Positions 24,989 through 33,139 of a stretch of DNA of 64,000 bases are shown piece after piece. The stretch is from a virus. The stretch spans positions 62,001-126,000 of IMG/VR virus record IMGVR_UViG_3300029268_000006, one strand, 5' to 3'. The notes beneath the pieces were generated by a model. The model was not told the origin of the DNA. It saw only the letters and a list, made by a program, of their open reading frames with translations, and did no database searches. Position numbers and translations under genes: made by a program. Position 1 is the stretch's first letter. Every line of letters starts with the position of its first letter.

Positions 24989-25792
24989 TTATACGTATTT
25001 GAATTTGAAACTACTTTTATCAATCCATTTGAAAAGTTTATCCGATAAATATCCGATAAAGATAATTTCCAATAAAATGGCGTACAACATATCGCTTCTA
25101 GACGCCTTTTGAATGGGGAAAGTCATACCACCCAAACCACCTTGATTATTAATCATTTCAGCAACTACAACATAAGTCCAAGAAATTGCCACAAGTACCC
25201 TGATATCATCTGAAACTCTTGATATTACCAATGGTAAATATAAATGTCTTATTTGTTGCCAACGACTAGCACCTAATGTTAGAATTGTTTGTTTGTATAT
25301 TTTATCGATTTCATCAATACGTTGTACCACCACAGGAATTAAATATACAGCGATACCAAATGCTAGGAAATGAACCTTAACACCAAAATAAATACCAAAT
25401 AAAGATATAAATATTCCGGTTGCTGCGGGTAATGGTAGGAATCGAACAGAATCAATTTGTTTACTTAATAATGATCTAAATATAGGGAATAGACCAATAA
25501 GAAAACCTAGTGGGATGGCGATTATAATTGCTTCTAAATATCCAAGAAAATTGATTGATAACGAATAACCAGTATTAGAAATTAAATTATATGTTGGATC
25601 TTTGATCATCTCACCATATGACATAAGAACGTTAATTGGATTTGGTAGGATACGACTATTAATCCAACCCATCGTTGATGTCAACAACCAAAGAAATATA
25701 AGAAGAATCCAACCAATGATTTGTGTGATGGTGGCAGTTTTTTTATCTACCTGACCATCCATTTTAAACAATTCTTTTATTTGAGAATTCAT
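24989..25792 (-). CDS. ABC transporter permease (NitT/TauT type)
   Basis: A 267-aa inner-membrane protein with about six hydrophobic segments. It carries the cytoplasmic coupling motif GASRWQQIRHLYLPLVISR (EAA loop), typical of the BPD_transp_1 family used for taurine, sulfonate, nitrate, bicarbonate or riboflavin-precursor uptake. Residues 20-45 form the first helix, preceded by a short cytoplasmic N-terminus. The gene lies between the ATPase N-half and the solute-binding gene. The substrate cannot be told from sequence. Confidence 0.88.
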   Translation of the reverse strand: MNSQIKELFKMDGQVDKKTATITQIIGWILLIFLWLLTSTMGWINSRILPNPINVLMSYGEMIKDPTYNLISNTGYSLSINFLGYLEAIIIAIPLGFLIGLFPIFRSLLSKQIDSVRFLPLPAATGIFISLFGIYFGVKVHFLAFGIAVYLIPVVVQRIDEIDKIYKQTILTLGASRWQQIRHLYLPLVISRVSDDIRVLVAISWTYVVVAEMINNQGGLGGMTFPIQKASRSDMLYAILLEIIFIGYLSDKLFKWIDKSSFKFKYV

Positions 25793-25835
25793 TCTTTATT
25801 TTTATGTGATTAAAAAATTGAGGAATAAGAAAAAT

Positions 25836-25871
25836 ATATATTCCTACCCCAAGATAGGAGTAGGAATATAT
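25836..25871 (-). terminator. Intercistronic hairpin between binding-protein and permease genes
   Basis: ATATATTCCTAC and GTAGGAATATAT form a perfect 12-bp inverted repeat around a 12-base loop. It lies just after the solute-binding gene stop and before the permease. It could stabilise or partly terminate the message, giving more binding protein than permease, as is common in ABC importer operons. Confidence 0.55.
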
Positions 25872-25888
25872 GAAGTCATATGAAGTTA

Positions 25889-27475
25889 TTATCTGTTGAT
25901 GAGTTGAAATTCAGTACGGCGATTTTTTGATTTCATTTCGTTTGTACTTTCAGTTTCACACCCAACAACTGGTTTGGATGATCCATTACCAATTACAGCC
26001 ACAATATAGGATGAATTGATACCTCTTTTAATCATATAATCAGCCACCGATTGTGCCCTCTTTTTGGACAAAATGACGTTTGATTTTGGATTACCAGTTT
26101 TATCGGTATTACCTTCCAAACGAAATTTAGAACCACCAGCAACACCTTTGGCGATAGGAATAATTTCCCTATCTATTTTTTCCATTGCGTATTCATCTAA
26201 AGTGAAAGAATTAACAGCAAATTCAATGGATACTGGTTTAATTGCTGATGCTTCAGCCGTTTTGATATCTTCACTAACAGATGAAAAAACGATTTCACCT
26301 TCAGCTGAATGAATTCCACCACTCAAAGTAGTAATACCCTGAATAAGACTAGGATCAGAAACCTGACGCCAAGGGAATGGATTTTTAGCCAAACCAACTT
26401 CAGTATAAACCCTTGTCATTTTAGTATAAAGTTCATCACCGTCAACACCATTAAAGGATGAATTGAGTCCGAAGAAGTTTACATTATCACCATATGTTGA
26501 ATACCTCACTTTATACATACCATCAGCGACAACAAATTTTGGTGCGTTGAAAGCCTTCGAAAAAGTAGATGCGATACTATCATATATTGGTGGAATACTA
26601 TTTGGTTTACCATCAGACATTTTACTGATTTCATCGGTAAATATAGTAGGATCGATTTTTTTACAAAGTTCGTTAGTTTCTGCGTTGATTGTCAACCAAG
26701 CAACTGCTATTTTTTCAAAATATTTCTTTTTCTTTTCAAAAACATCTTTACGAACTATAATACCATCCATAATAATGTTACGAGCGAATTTAGTTGAAAA
26801 AATTTCATGTGAACCGGCAATGGCTGTGTAACAATCACCATCATCTGGGGACCAAACTACAGCAACGGGAACTTCACCACTTTTGAACATTTTAGCGGAT
26901 TCAATACCGTCGCCAACTTTTACCAATTCAACATCATTTTGTGTAAGACCGGCGGTTTCAAGTACCCTTAAAAGAAGTGTATGTGATGCTGTTCCAACAG
27001 CCACTGCTATTTTCTTACCTTTTAAATCAGATACACTTTTAATAGTACGAACACCAACAATAACATCGGCACCACGACTATCATCAATTTTAAGAATTTG
27101 TACAACACCTAATTTCATCAAGTCTGACATTTCTCCATTTTCGATTGGTGAAATATCGGTGGTAGTATAAATAAAATCTACCTTACCTTCTTTCAAAGCG
27201 TCAATACAATTTGAACGAACATCCATTTGTTCAATCTTCAATTTAAGACCAAACTCCTTTGTAAGACGTGATTCTTTATTCACATCTTTTCCATGATTGA
27301 GATATACAATCGGAGCAAATCCACTCCAAGTGTTAAGAGATCCTGTCAAATCGGCGGATGAATCACCTGTCAATGACTTACTGATTGTCGGCCAAAAATA
27401 AATAGATGCCGGGATTACGATGATGAGGGCGATTACCGTCCAAGTTAACCATCCAATTTGTCTTAAAAAATTCAT
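25889..27475 (-). CDS. Solute-binding protein (NMT1/SsuA-like) fused to an OmpA peptidoglycan-binding domain
   Basis: The 528-aa protein starts with a signal anchor (LTWTVIALIIVIPASIYFW) and an SBP_bac/NMT1-like periplasmic binding domain (residues about 45-390: GFAPIVYLNHG, GKVDFIYTT, LKGKKIAVAVGTASH). Residues about 410-528 are an OmpA-like domain: VSIEFAVNSFTLDEYA, LEGNTDKTGN, LSKKRAQSVADYM and NRRTEFQL, including the Asp and Arg that bind diaminopimelate in peptidoglycan. The N-terminal anchor and OmpA domain would tether the sensor between membrane and cell wall. Its leader has a true Shine-Dalgarno site, rare here, and its codons look richer in GC than neighbours. Confidence 0.85.
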   Translation of the reverse strand: MNFLRQIGWLTWTVIALIIVIPASIYFWPTISKSLTGDSSADLTGSLNTWSGFAPIVYLNHGKDVNKESRLTKEFGLKLKIEQMDVRSNCIDALKEGKVDFIYTTTDISPIENGEMSDLMKLGVVQILKIDDSRGADVIVGVRTIKSVSDLKGKKIAVAVGTASHTLLLRVLETAGLTQNDVELVKVGDGIESAKMFKSGEVPVAVVWSPDDGDCYTAIAGSHEIFSTKFARNIIMDGIIVRKDVFEKKKKYFEKIAVAWLTINAETNELCKKIDPTIFTDEISKMSDGKPNSIPPIYDSIASTFSKAFNAPKFVVADGMYKVRYSTYGDNVNFFGLNSSFNGVDGDELYTKMTRVYTEVGLAKNPFPWRQVSDPSLIQGITTLSGGIHSAEGEIVFSSVSEDIKTAEASAIKPVSIEFAVNSFTLDEYAMEKIDREIIPIAKGVAGGSKFRLEGNTDKTGNPKSNVILSKKRAQSVADYMIKRGINSSYIVAVIGNGSSKPVVGCETESTNEMKSKNRRTEFQLINR

Positions 27476-27480
27476 AATTT

Positions 27481-27486
27481 CTCCTT
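27481..27486 (-). promoter_or_regulatory. Shine-Dalgarno site AAGGAG
   Basis: AAGGAG stands five bases before the ATG of the solute-binding gene. Nearly all other genes here have only A-rich leaders, so this hints at origin from a donor that uses Shine-Dalgarno initiation. Confidence 0.7.
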
Positions 27487-27526
27487 TTTTTAATTATTAA
27501 ACACTAAATTGATTATTTATTGATAT

Positions 27527-28546
27527 TTATTTTAAACCATCAAAAGCACCACCTTTTGTGAAAGTTGAAGTTTCGATTTTATTCATTCTGTTAGATGATT
27601 CCAGAAAATTTTCAGGTTCGGGTTCCATCAAAGATTTGAAATCTGTAATTTTACTGAATGTTTCTTCATTGTACATTGACAAATATTGTTGTCCGGATTC
27701 ACTTTGAATCGAATCCTGAATATCCTTATTCAAAACCCAATCCCTACTTTGTTCAGTGAATCTTTTGATGTTAGCCACATGTTCGGAAATTATTTGTGCG
27801 TAAGCTTCATTAGCTTCATCGAATAAAATTCTGGCGTTAGAATTACCGTTGATGTAAGATTGTGCCATTTTGAAAACACCGTTTGTTTTCGAAAGAATAG
27901 AAAGGTTACGTTTCTTTTCCCTGATGTCGTCCTTCAATAACATAAGATCATCTTCCCAAGCGGTAAACACCCTTTTACAATAGTTAAGTGATGTCTGAAT
28001 GGCCTGAAGTTTAGGAATAAACATTGTATTCGAATCAACCCTGCGTTTGGCCATGATAGCGTTTACGTTTGCTTTCTTCTTATAATCTGGGTTGTTTCTT
28101 TCTACAGCCAATCCTTCAGCCGCCTTGGCTTCACTCATCTTTTGATTGGCATCATCCTGATTTTCTTTCATAACCCTCAATAAATCTTCTTCAGCTGCCT
28201 GTAAAGTCTTAATATCATCATTAAGTTTTTCCTTTTCCCTTAACCAATTTGAATATTGAATTTCCATAATAGTTATTGGATTACTGTTAATCATCGCTGA
28301 CCAAATTTTCTTAATTATAATTTGATAAGCCAATGAAATCATTTTTCGATTACTTACAATAAGACCAATAAAGATTACTGTTCCCGCAACCATACTAACA
28401 AATATTAGTATATTGGTAACTAAACCAATTAAAAATGGAAGTATGATATAAAGACCGTATCCACCTCCAATTAAAAGTGCAAGAGCGAAAATATAACCAA
28501 TCACTCGTTCTGAACCTGTCCAGACTTTTCTTTCTGTGTTTTCCAT
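27527..28546 (-). CDS. Membrane-anchored coiled-coil protein (PspA-like layout)
   Basis: The 339-aa protein has two adjacent transmembrane segments near the N-terminus (residues about 15-60: IGYIFALALLIGGGYGLYII and the IFVSMVAGTVIFIGLIV helix). The remaining 270 residues are cytoplasmic, charged and helical, with long heptad-like stretches (EKLNDDIKTLQAAEEDLLRV, DDIREKKRNLSIL). The layout recalls PspA/IM30-type membrane-stress proteins with an added anchor, but no specific motif proves it. It lies between the OmpA-fused binding protein and a soluble coiled-coil gene in the same operon and probably belongs to the transporter complex. Confidence 0.6.
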   Translation of the reverse strand: MENTERKVWTGSERVIGYIFALALLIGGGYGLYIILPFLIGLVTNILIFVSMVAGTVIFIGLIVSNRKMISLAYQIIIKKIWSAMINSNPITIMEIQYSNWLREKEKLNDDIKTLQAAEEDLLRVMKENQDDANQKMSEAKAAEGLAVERNNPDYKKKANVNAIMAKRRVDSNTMFIPKLQAIQTSLNYCKRVFTAWEDDLMLLKDDIREKKRNLSILSKTNGVFKMAQSYINGNSNARILFDEANEAYAQIISEHVANIKRFTEQSRDWVLNKDIQDSIQSESGQQYLSMYNEETFSKITDFKSLMEPEPENFLESSNRMNKIETSTFTKGGAFDGLK

Positions 28547-28572
28547 AATTGTTTTTTAATTTGTTTTTAAAT

Positions 28573-29307
28573 TTAATTATTTAGGTATTGTTTGATTTTA
28601 GAAATATCATCATTAATTTTAGTAATAATGATGTTGAAAGCTTTTTCGAATTTACTCTTCTTTAAATTGAGTTTTTCAGTTTCTACTTCGATAATAGAAT
28701 TATTTTCTTCAATTTTTGAATTGTTTGTATCAATTTGTGATTCCATTAAAGTAATTTGTTTTTTCAATTCTCCAATTTTTGTAATGGAATCATTATTTAT
28801 TTTTTCCAATTTGATGATTTCATCTGTTTTTGAACCAATTGTTTTTTGGGATTCAGAAACCAGATAAACATCAAATTCTTTTTTGTGTTGTTCAAATAAT
28901 TGAATATATTTTTGAGCGGTTTCAAGAAGAGTGGGTACTGGGAGATTTTGTTTATACGCCACTTTATATGTCATTTGGAAGATTTTTTCTTCCGATGCCC
29001 CCTCCAATTCGGTAGTCATTTCATCAAGCGAATTGGCAAATTCAAAATAATCGGGTCCGGGGAAATTATTTTTTGTCATAAAATCATACAAATGATTAAT
29101 ATAACTTTCATCAATTTCACCATTATCCATAACTGGTTGTGGTTGTACCGTTATGGGTGTGAATGATGTTTTCCTCATGGATTGACTAACCCTTTGTGTG
29201 GTCTGTCGTGCTTGTGAAACTGTTTGTGTTGAAGTTGTTTCGATTTTTCCAGCTTCTGAATCAAACAACGCTTTTTGCCACCATGATTTTTTTACTTCTG
29301 TTGCCAT
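28573..29307 (-). CDS. Soluble coiled-coil partner protein of the ABC module
   Basis: The 244-aa protein starts MATEVKKSWWQKALFDSEAG, has a Gln/Thr/Ser-rich linker (residues 20-60), a compact middle domain (YINHLYDFMTKNNFPGPDYF, FANSLDEM) and a C-terminal coiled coil of about 90 residues. It is first in the transporter operon, 26 bases before the membrane coiled-coil gene. The middle domain may bind the partner ATPase or the phage host membrane complex; this is inference only. No enzymatic motif. Confidence 0.6.
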   Translation of the reverse strand: MATEVKKSWWQKALFDSEAGKIETTSTQTVSQARQTTQRVSQSMRKTSFTPITVQPQPVMDNGEIDESYINHLYDFMTKNNFPGPDYFEFANSLDEMTTELEGASEEKIFQMTYKVAYKQNLPVPTLLETAQKYIQLFEQHKKEFDVYLVSESQKTIGSKTDEIIKLEKINNDSITKIGELKKQITLMESQIDTNNSKIEENNSIIEVETEKLNLKKSKFEKAFNIIITKINDDISKIKQYLNN

Positions 29308-29375
29308 TTTTTTATTTTTTGATGATTACAATGTTAATGAATTAATTTGAATAAAAAAAATTATTTTTAAAAATT

Positions 29376-30050
29376 TTATTTTTTTGTCAATCCCCACATA
29401 CATTTTCCCAACCCCTCAATATCACCCTTTTCTTTATATAGGTGTAAAAGGTTATTTATTTTTGTAATTTTTTGTTTTTCGGGGGTGTCCTTTGGTAATG
29501 AATTAATTAAAATTGATACAAGTTCCCTTTTTGTTTTTGGACCATTTGATAATGTATCCTTAACAATAGTAAATAATTTCTCGAATTTAACTTTTTCGAA
29601 TTTGACTTTCTTTTTTTCCAGAATTTTAACTGGTTCTTCTGCACTTGTAAATGGGTCTTGAACTATTTTAGGTTGATTCAAAAAAACTTTTGATATTTTT
29701 CTCTTACCATAAGCATTATCATCGTGGATAAAATACTTAGGTGTTGGGAGATTATGTGATTTACAGAAATTTGAAACCCATAATGCACATTCATATCCGG
29801 TTTCCTGATAACATTCTTCATTGAAGAAAATTGTTTTATCTTCTGTTATTGATAACGTTACATTTGATAAAAGAAAATCAAAACTGATAAATCCGGGATA
29901 TGACCCATCTTTTTGAAATTGTGTTTCAATATATTCAACGAAATCCTTGTAATTTTTAATTGTTATACAATTTTTGTAAATCGGATTGTTGAATTTATAA
30001 AACATTTCAGTTGATGTTCTGGAATTATCTAAAAAAATATTATATTCCAT
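29376..30050 (-). CDS. Cyclic-phosphate-processing receiver-like (cREC) domain protein with winged-helix tail
   Basis: The first 130 residues read NIFLDNSRTSTEMF, then GFISFDFLLS, GYECALWVSNFC and FIHDDNAYGKRKI, which follows the plan of the receiver-like domain (xFLDDxRxP, FDxDL, HSxNxxG) found with RNA end-processing enzymes. The C-terminal 80 residues (TIVKDTLSNGPKTKRELVSI) look like a small winged helix. I chose the second ATG because a promoter-like AATAATATAT overlaps the first (30062). Role might be in RNA end repair or nucleotide sensing. Confidence 0.5.
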   Translation of the reverse strand: MEYNIFLDNSRTSTEMFYKFNNPIYKNCITIKNYKDFVEYIETQFQKDGSYPGFISFDFLLSNVTLSITEDKTIFFNEECYQETGYECALWVSNFCKSHNLPTPKYFIHDDNAYGKRKISKVFLNQPKIVQDPFTSAEEPVKILEKKKVKFEKVKFEKLFTIVKDTLSNGPKTKRELVSILINSLPKDTPEKQKITKINNLLHLYKEKGDIEGLGKCMWGLTKK

Positions 30051-30136
30051 ATTTTTTCTCATATATTATTGTTTTTAATTTATTTACACATTTCTTTATT
30101 TACACATTTTTTTCAACTCTTTCCAAGTAACACCAA

Positions 30137-30562
30137 TTACTGCCATATTCCTTTTTTTAATTTATTTACATACATCTTTAAACGATACCAAATACTATAT
30201 TTGTATATTTCTTTAACAAAAATATCCATATATGGATGTGTGTGAAATGAAAATGGAATTGTATAGGTATCATCACCAAAATTTTCAATTGTTGGTTGAT
30301 CTGATAATGTTTGATGAATAAATTGATGGATATCAATAATTTTAAATGATGTTAATCTCATATTATCTTTTTTAAATTTTTCTGGAACCTGTGGATAACA
30401 AGTGAATTCCAAAAATAATTTTTGACCCTTTACATAATTTGGATTTGTTGTCGTAGTAAATGAAAAGATTTCTTTTGAATCTGTTTTATTTTCTTTTTTC
30501 CAAAATGTAATATGAATATCGTATGTCATGTTATTTGGTTTTGTCGATTGTTTATTTTTCAA
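30137..30562 (-). CDS. Hypothetical protein (141 aa)
   Basis: Soluble protein, beta-rich in the first 70 residues (YDIHITFWKKENK, LFLEFTCYP), with IPFSFHTHPYMDIFVKEIY near the end. No family recognised. About 75 bases separate it from the cREC-like gene; that gap contains two copies of AAATGTGTAAATAAA-like sequence and a promoter-like motif. Confidence 0.55.
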   Translation of the reverse strand: MKNKQSTKPNNMTYDIHITFWKKENKTDSKEIFSFTTTTNPNYVKGQKLFLEFTCYPQVPEKFKKDNMRLTSFKIIDIHQFIHQTLSDQPTIENFGDDTYTIPFSFHTHPYMDIFVKEIYKYSIWYRLKMYVNKLKKGIWQ

Positions 30563-30731
30563 TTATTTTTTTATCTTTGGTTGTCATTGAAAACATCATT
30601 ATGATACTTATTATGACATATAGTTTTGAGTTTAAGATTACAAAATTAATCAATTTATTATTAATAAAAAAATTAATCGGATAACATTTTTTTTACTGGT
30701 TGATTTTCAATAAGATAATTATGTAGTGAAA

Positions 30732-30983
30732 CTATTCTTCCTCTCTGTATAATGGGTGGAGGCACCGGAAATATGGTGAATATACTTTCATTCTTTCTGC
30801 CAATGTTTCACAAAGTTTTATACCCAATGACATAATTTGAATAAGATTATCACTACCGAAAATATCCTTCGAACATTTTCTTAATTTCGAATCTTCTGAA
30901 ATGGTTGACTGTTGTAATTCCATCGATAATTCATACAGTTCAACATCACTGAATTGGTCAAAATAATTTTCTGTTGTTTTCAT
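30732..30983 (-). CDS. Hypothetical protein (83 aa)
   Basis: Small helical acidic protein (MKTTENYFDQFSDVELYELS) with two Cys in the middle and one near the end. It lies downstream of GroEL by 50 bases on the same strand. The 170 bases after it (30563-30731) hold no gene I can support. Confidence 0.5.
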   Translation of the reverse strand: MKTTENYFDQFSDVELYELSMELQQSTISEDSKLRKCSKDIFGSDNLIQIMSLGIKLCETLAERMKVYSPYFRCLHPLYREEE

Positions 30984-31033
30984 GTTTATAAATTAGATTA
31001 CAAAGATACAACAGTTTGATGAAATAAAAAAAT

Positions 31034-32641
31034 TTAGATGTCTATTTCGTTATCTTTTTTGTCTTTTATTTCATATACCACACATTCTGTAGTCAAAAAT
31101 AAACCAGCAACTGATGATGCGTTTTCAAGTGCGACCCTTGTAACTTTCTTTGGATCAATAATTCCCATTTCAAACATATTTCCGTATTTTTCATTTCTTG
31201 CATCATACCCATAATCACCCACTCCATTCTTAATGTTGTTAACAACAACCGATGGTTCGCCTCCACCATTTTTAACTATCATCCTTAAAGGTTCTTCTAA
31301 TACTTTACGAATAATATCAATACCTGTTTTTTCATCTTCGTTTTCATATTTTACTTCGGATAACGATGGAATACACCTTATATATGCAATACCACCACCG
31401 GGAACAATACCTTCTTCGATTGCTGCTCTAGTTGCATGTAAAGCATCATCGTAACGGTCTTTCTTTTCCTTTAGTTCGATTTCACTTGCAGCACCAACAT
31501 TTATGATACCAATACCACCCGTTAAATTCGCTAACCTAGCTTCATTCTTTTGAAGATCATATTCGTTTTTATTATTTTCAATTTGATTTTTAATTTGTTT
31601 GATTCTATTTTGAATCATATCTTTATCACCTTTACCACCGACAATAATAGTGGAATCTTTGTTTATTATAATTTTTTCAGCCAAACCCAAATCTTCAATT
31701 TTTATATTTTCAAGTTTACTTCCCATTGTTTCTGAAAGGAGATTACCACCAGTTATAATAGCAATATCATCTAACAAATCTTTTCTCCTATCACCAAACC
31801 CCGGACATTTAATTGAAGCTACCCTTAAAATATTTTTTATTTTATTGAAAACTAAAAGACTTAATACTTCTGTTTCCAAAGTATCTGCAATAATTAACAT
31901 TGGTTTTCCAAGTTTTTTTGTTTCTTCCAAGATTGGTATTAGATTATTTATTGATGATATTTTATCTTCGTGTATCAAAATATAACAATCATCTAAAACA
32001 ACTTCCATTTTTTCTGGATCAGTTATGAAATAAGGTGAAATATAACCTCTATCTAGTTTCATACCATTAACAGTTTTTAATTCAGTTTCCATCCCACCGG
32101 AATCATCAATTGTAATAACACCAGTGAAACCTACACTTTTCATTGCTTCGGTTATCTTATCACCAATTTCTTTATCATTATTTGCACTTATGATTGCAAC
32201 TTGGTTTATTTTTTCATAATCAGTTCCCACCGTAATAGTTTGTTCATCCAGTGTTTTTATAACCATTTCTACCGCCTTATCAATTCCTTTCTTTAAATCC
32301 ATTGGATTTGCACCAGCTGTTACATTCTTCATCCCCTTTTCGACAATAGCACGGGCTAATACAGTAGCGGTTGTTGTTCCATCACCGGCATTATCAGATG
32401 TTTTTGTTGCTGCTTCTTTAATAATTTGACAACCAATATTTTCTAATGTATCTTCTAATTCAATTTCTCTTGCAACTGTAACACCATCTTTGGTTATAAG
32501 TATTTTTAGTCCATCATTTTTTTCAATAATAACATTTCTACCTTTTGGTCCAAGTGTAATTGCAACAGAATCAGTTATTTTATTCATCCCACTAAGTAAT
32601 TTAACTCTTGCTTCGTGACCGAATTCTATATTTTTTTTCAT
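31034..32641 (-). CDS. groEL: Chaperonin GroEL (60 kDa family)
   Basis: A full-length 535-aa group I chaperonin. TLGPKGRNVIIEK, TKDGVTVAREIELED (catalytic Asp region), NAGDGTTTATVLARAI near residue 90, IKCPGFGDRRKDLL and EEGIVPGGGIAYI are all present. The C-terminus is charged (KDKKDNEIDI) instead of the usual Gly-Gly-Met tail, so the cavity floor differs from host GroEL. No GroES-like gene is in this window; T4 phages instead encode a GroES replacement. A phage GroEL would fold capsid or tail proteins independently of the host. Confidence 0.95.
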   Translation of the reverse strand: MKKNIEFGHEARVKLLSGMNKITDSVAITLGPKGRNVIIEKNDGLKILITKDGVTVAREIELEDTLENIGCQIIKEAATKTSDNAGDGTTTATVLARAIVEKGMKNVTAGANPMDLKKGIDKAVEMVIKTLDEQTITVGTDYEKINQVAIISANNDKEIGDKITEAMKSVGFTGVITIDDSGGMETELKTVNGMKLDRGYISPYFITDPEKMEVVLDDCYILIHEDKISSINNLIPILEETKKLGKPMLIIADTLETEVLSLLVFNKIKNILRVASIKCPGFGDRRKDLLDDIAIITGGNLLSETMGSKLENIKIEDLGLAEKIIINKDSTIIVGGKGDKDMIQNRIKQIKNQIENNKNEYDLQKNEARLANLTGGIGIINVGAASEIELKEKKDRYDDALHATRAAIEEGIVPGGGIAYIRCIPSLSEVKYENEDEKTGIDIIRKVLEEPLRMIVKNGGGEPSVVVNNIKNGVGDYGYDARNEKYGNMFEMGIIDPKKVTRVALENASSVAGLFLTTECVVYEIKDKKDNEIDI

Positions 32642-32706
32642 ATTTTAATTTTATTTTTAATTTTATAAATTTATCAATAAACTACCAATTTTAATTTTAT
32701 AAATTA

Positions 32707-32760
32707 TATCATCAATAACTACTTTATAACTAATATCATCAATAACTACTTTATAACTAA
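32707..32760. repeat. Two tandem copies of a 27-bp repeat upstream of GroEL
   Basis: TATCATCAATAACTACTTTA plus TAACTAA occurs twice without gap, followed by a third start TATCAT. The repeat lies 66 bases before the GroEL start in the 190-base gap up to the gene at 32831, which has no supported ORF. It might be a regulatory array or slippage product. Confidence 0.8.
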
Positions 32761-32830
32761 TATCATTTGAATTGTGTCTATTAAAGTATCTAATAATTTT
32801 TCATTTTCTAATATTTGTACATTTAAAAAT

Positions 32831-33067
32831 TTAATTTGTTTTTGTTTCAATATCATAATTTGAAATTTTTATAACAAATTCTTCTTTTTTTAATGGACAC
32901 CAATCTGGTTCCATATTTATAGAACTGTCCAAATTATTATAAATTGATATAATATATTCTTTTTTATTTAAATGACTAGCTAATGAACAATAATCAATTG
33001 TTGCATAATCATCATAATTTGAATCTAAAAAAGGACAATTATGACATCCGTTAACTTTAATATCCAT
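32831..33067 (-). CDS. Small Cys-rich protein (78 aa)
   Basis: The pattern CHNCPFLDSN, then DYCSLA and PDWCPLKKEEF gives four spaced Cys that could hold zinc or an iron-sulfur cluster; the PDWCPL ending is common among small phage proteins. Function unknown. It lies downstream of gp46. Confidence 0.55.
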   Translation of the reverse strand: MDIKVNGCHNCPFLDSNYDDYATIDYCSLASHLNKKEYIISIYNNLDSSINMEPDWCPLKKEEFVIKISNYDIETKTN

Positions 33068-33139
33068 TTTTATTAATATAATTTTTTTTTGGTATTGGAT
33101 CTTTTTTCATTGTATCTTACGAAATTGGAATTAACATCA

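Noticed and set aside
27527-28546. TelA-type toxic anion resistance protein
   Set aside because: The coiled-coil and operon setting suggested it, but I could not see family-specific motifs, so only the layout is reported.
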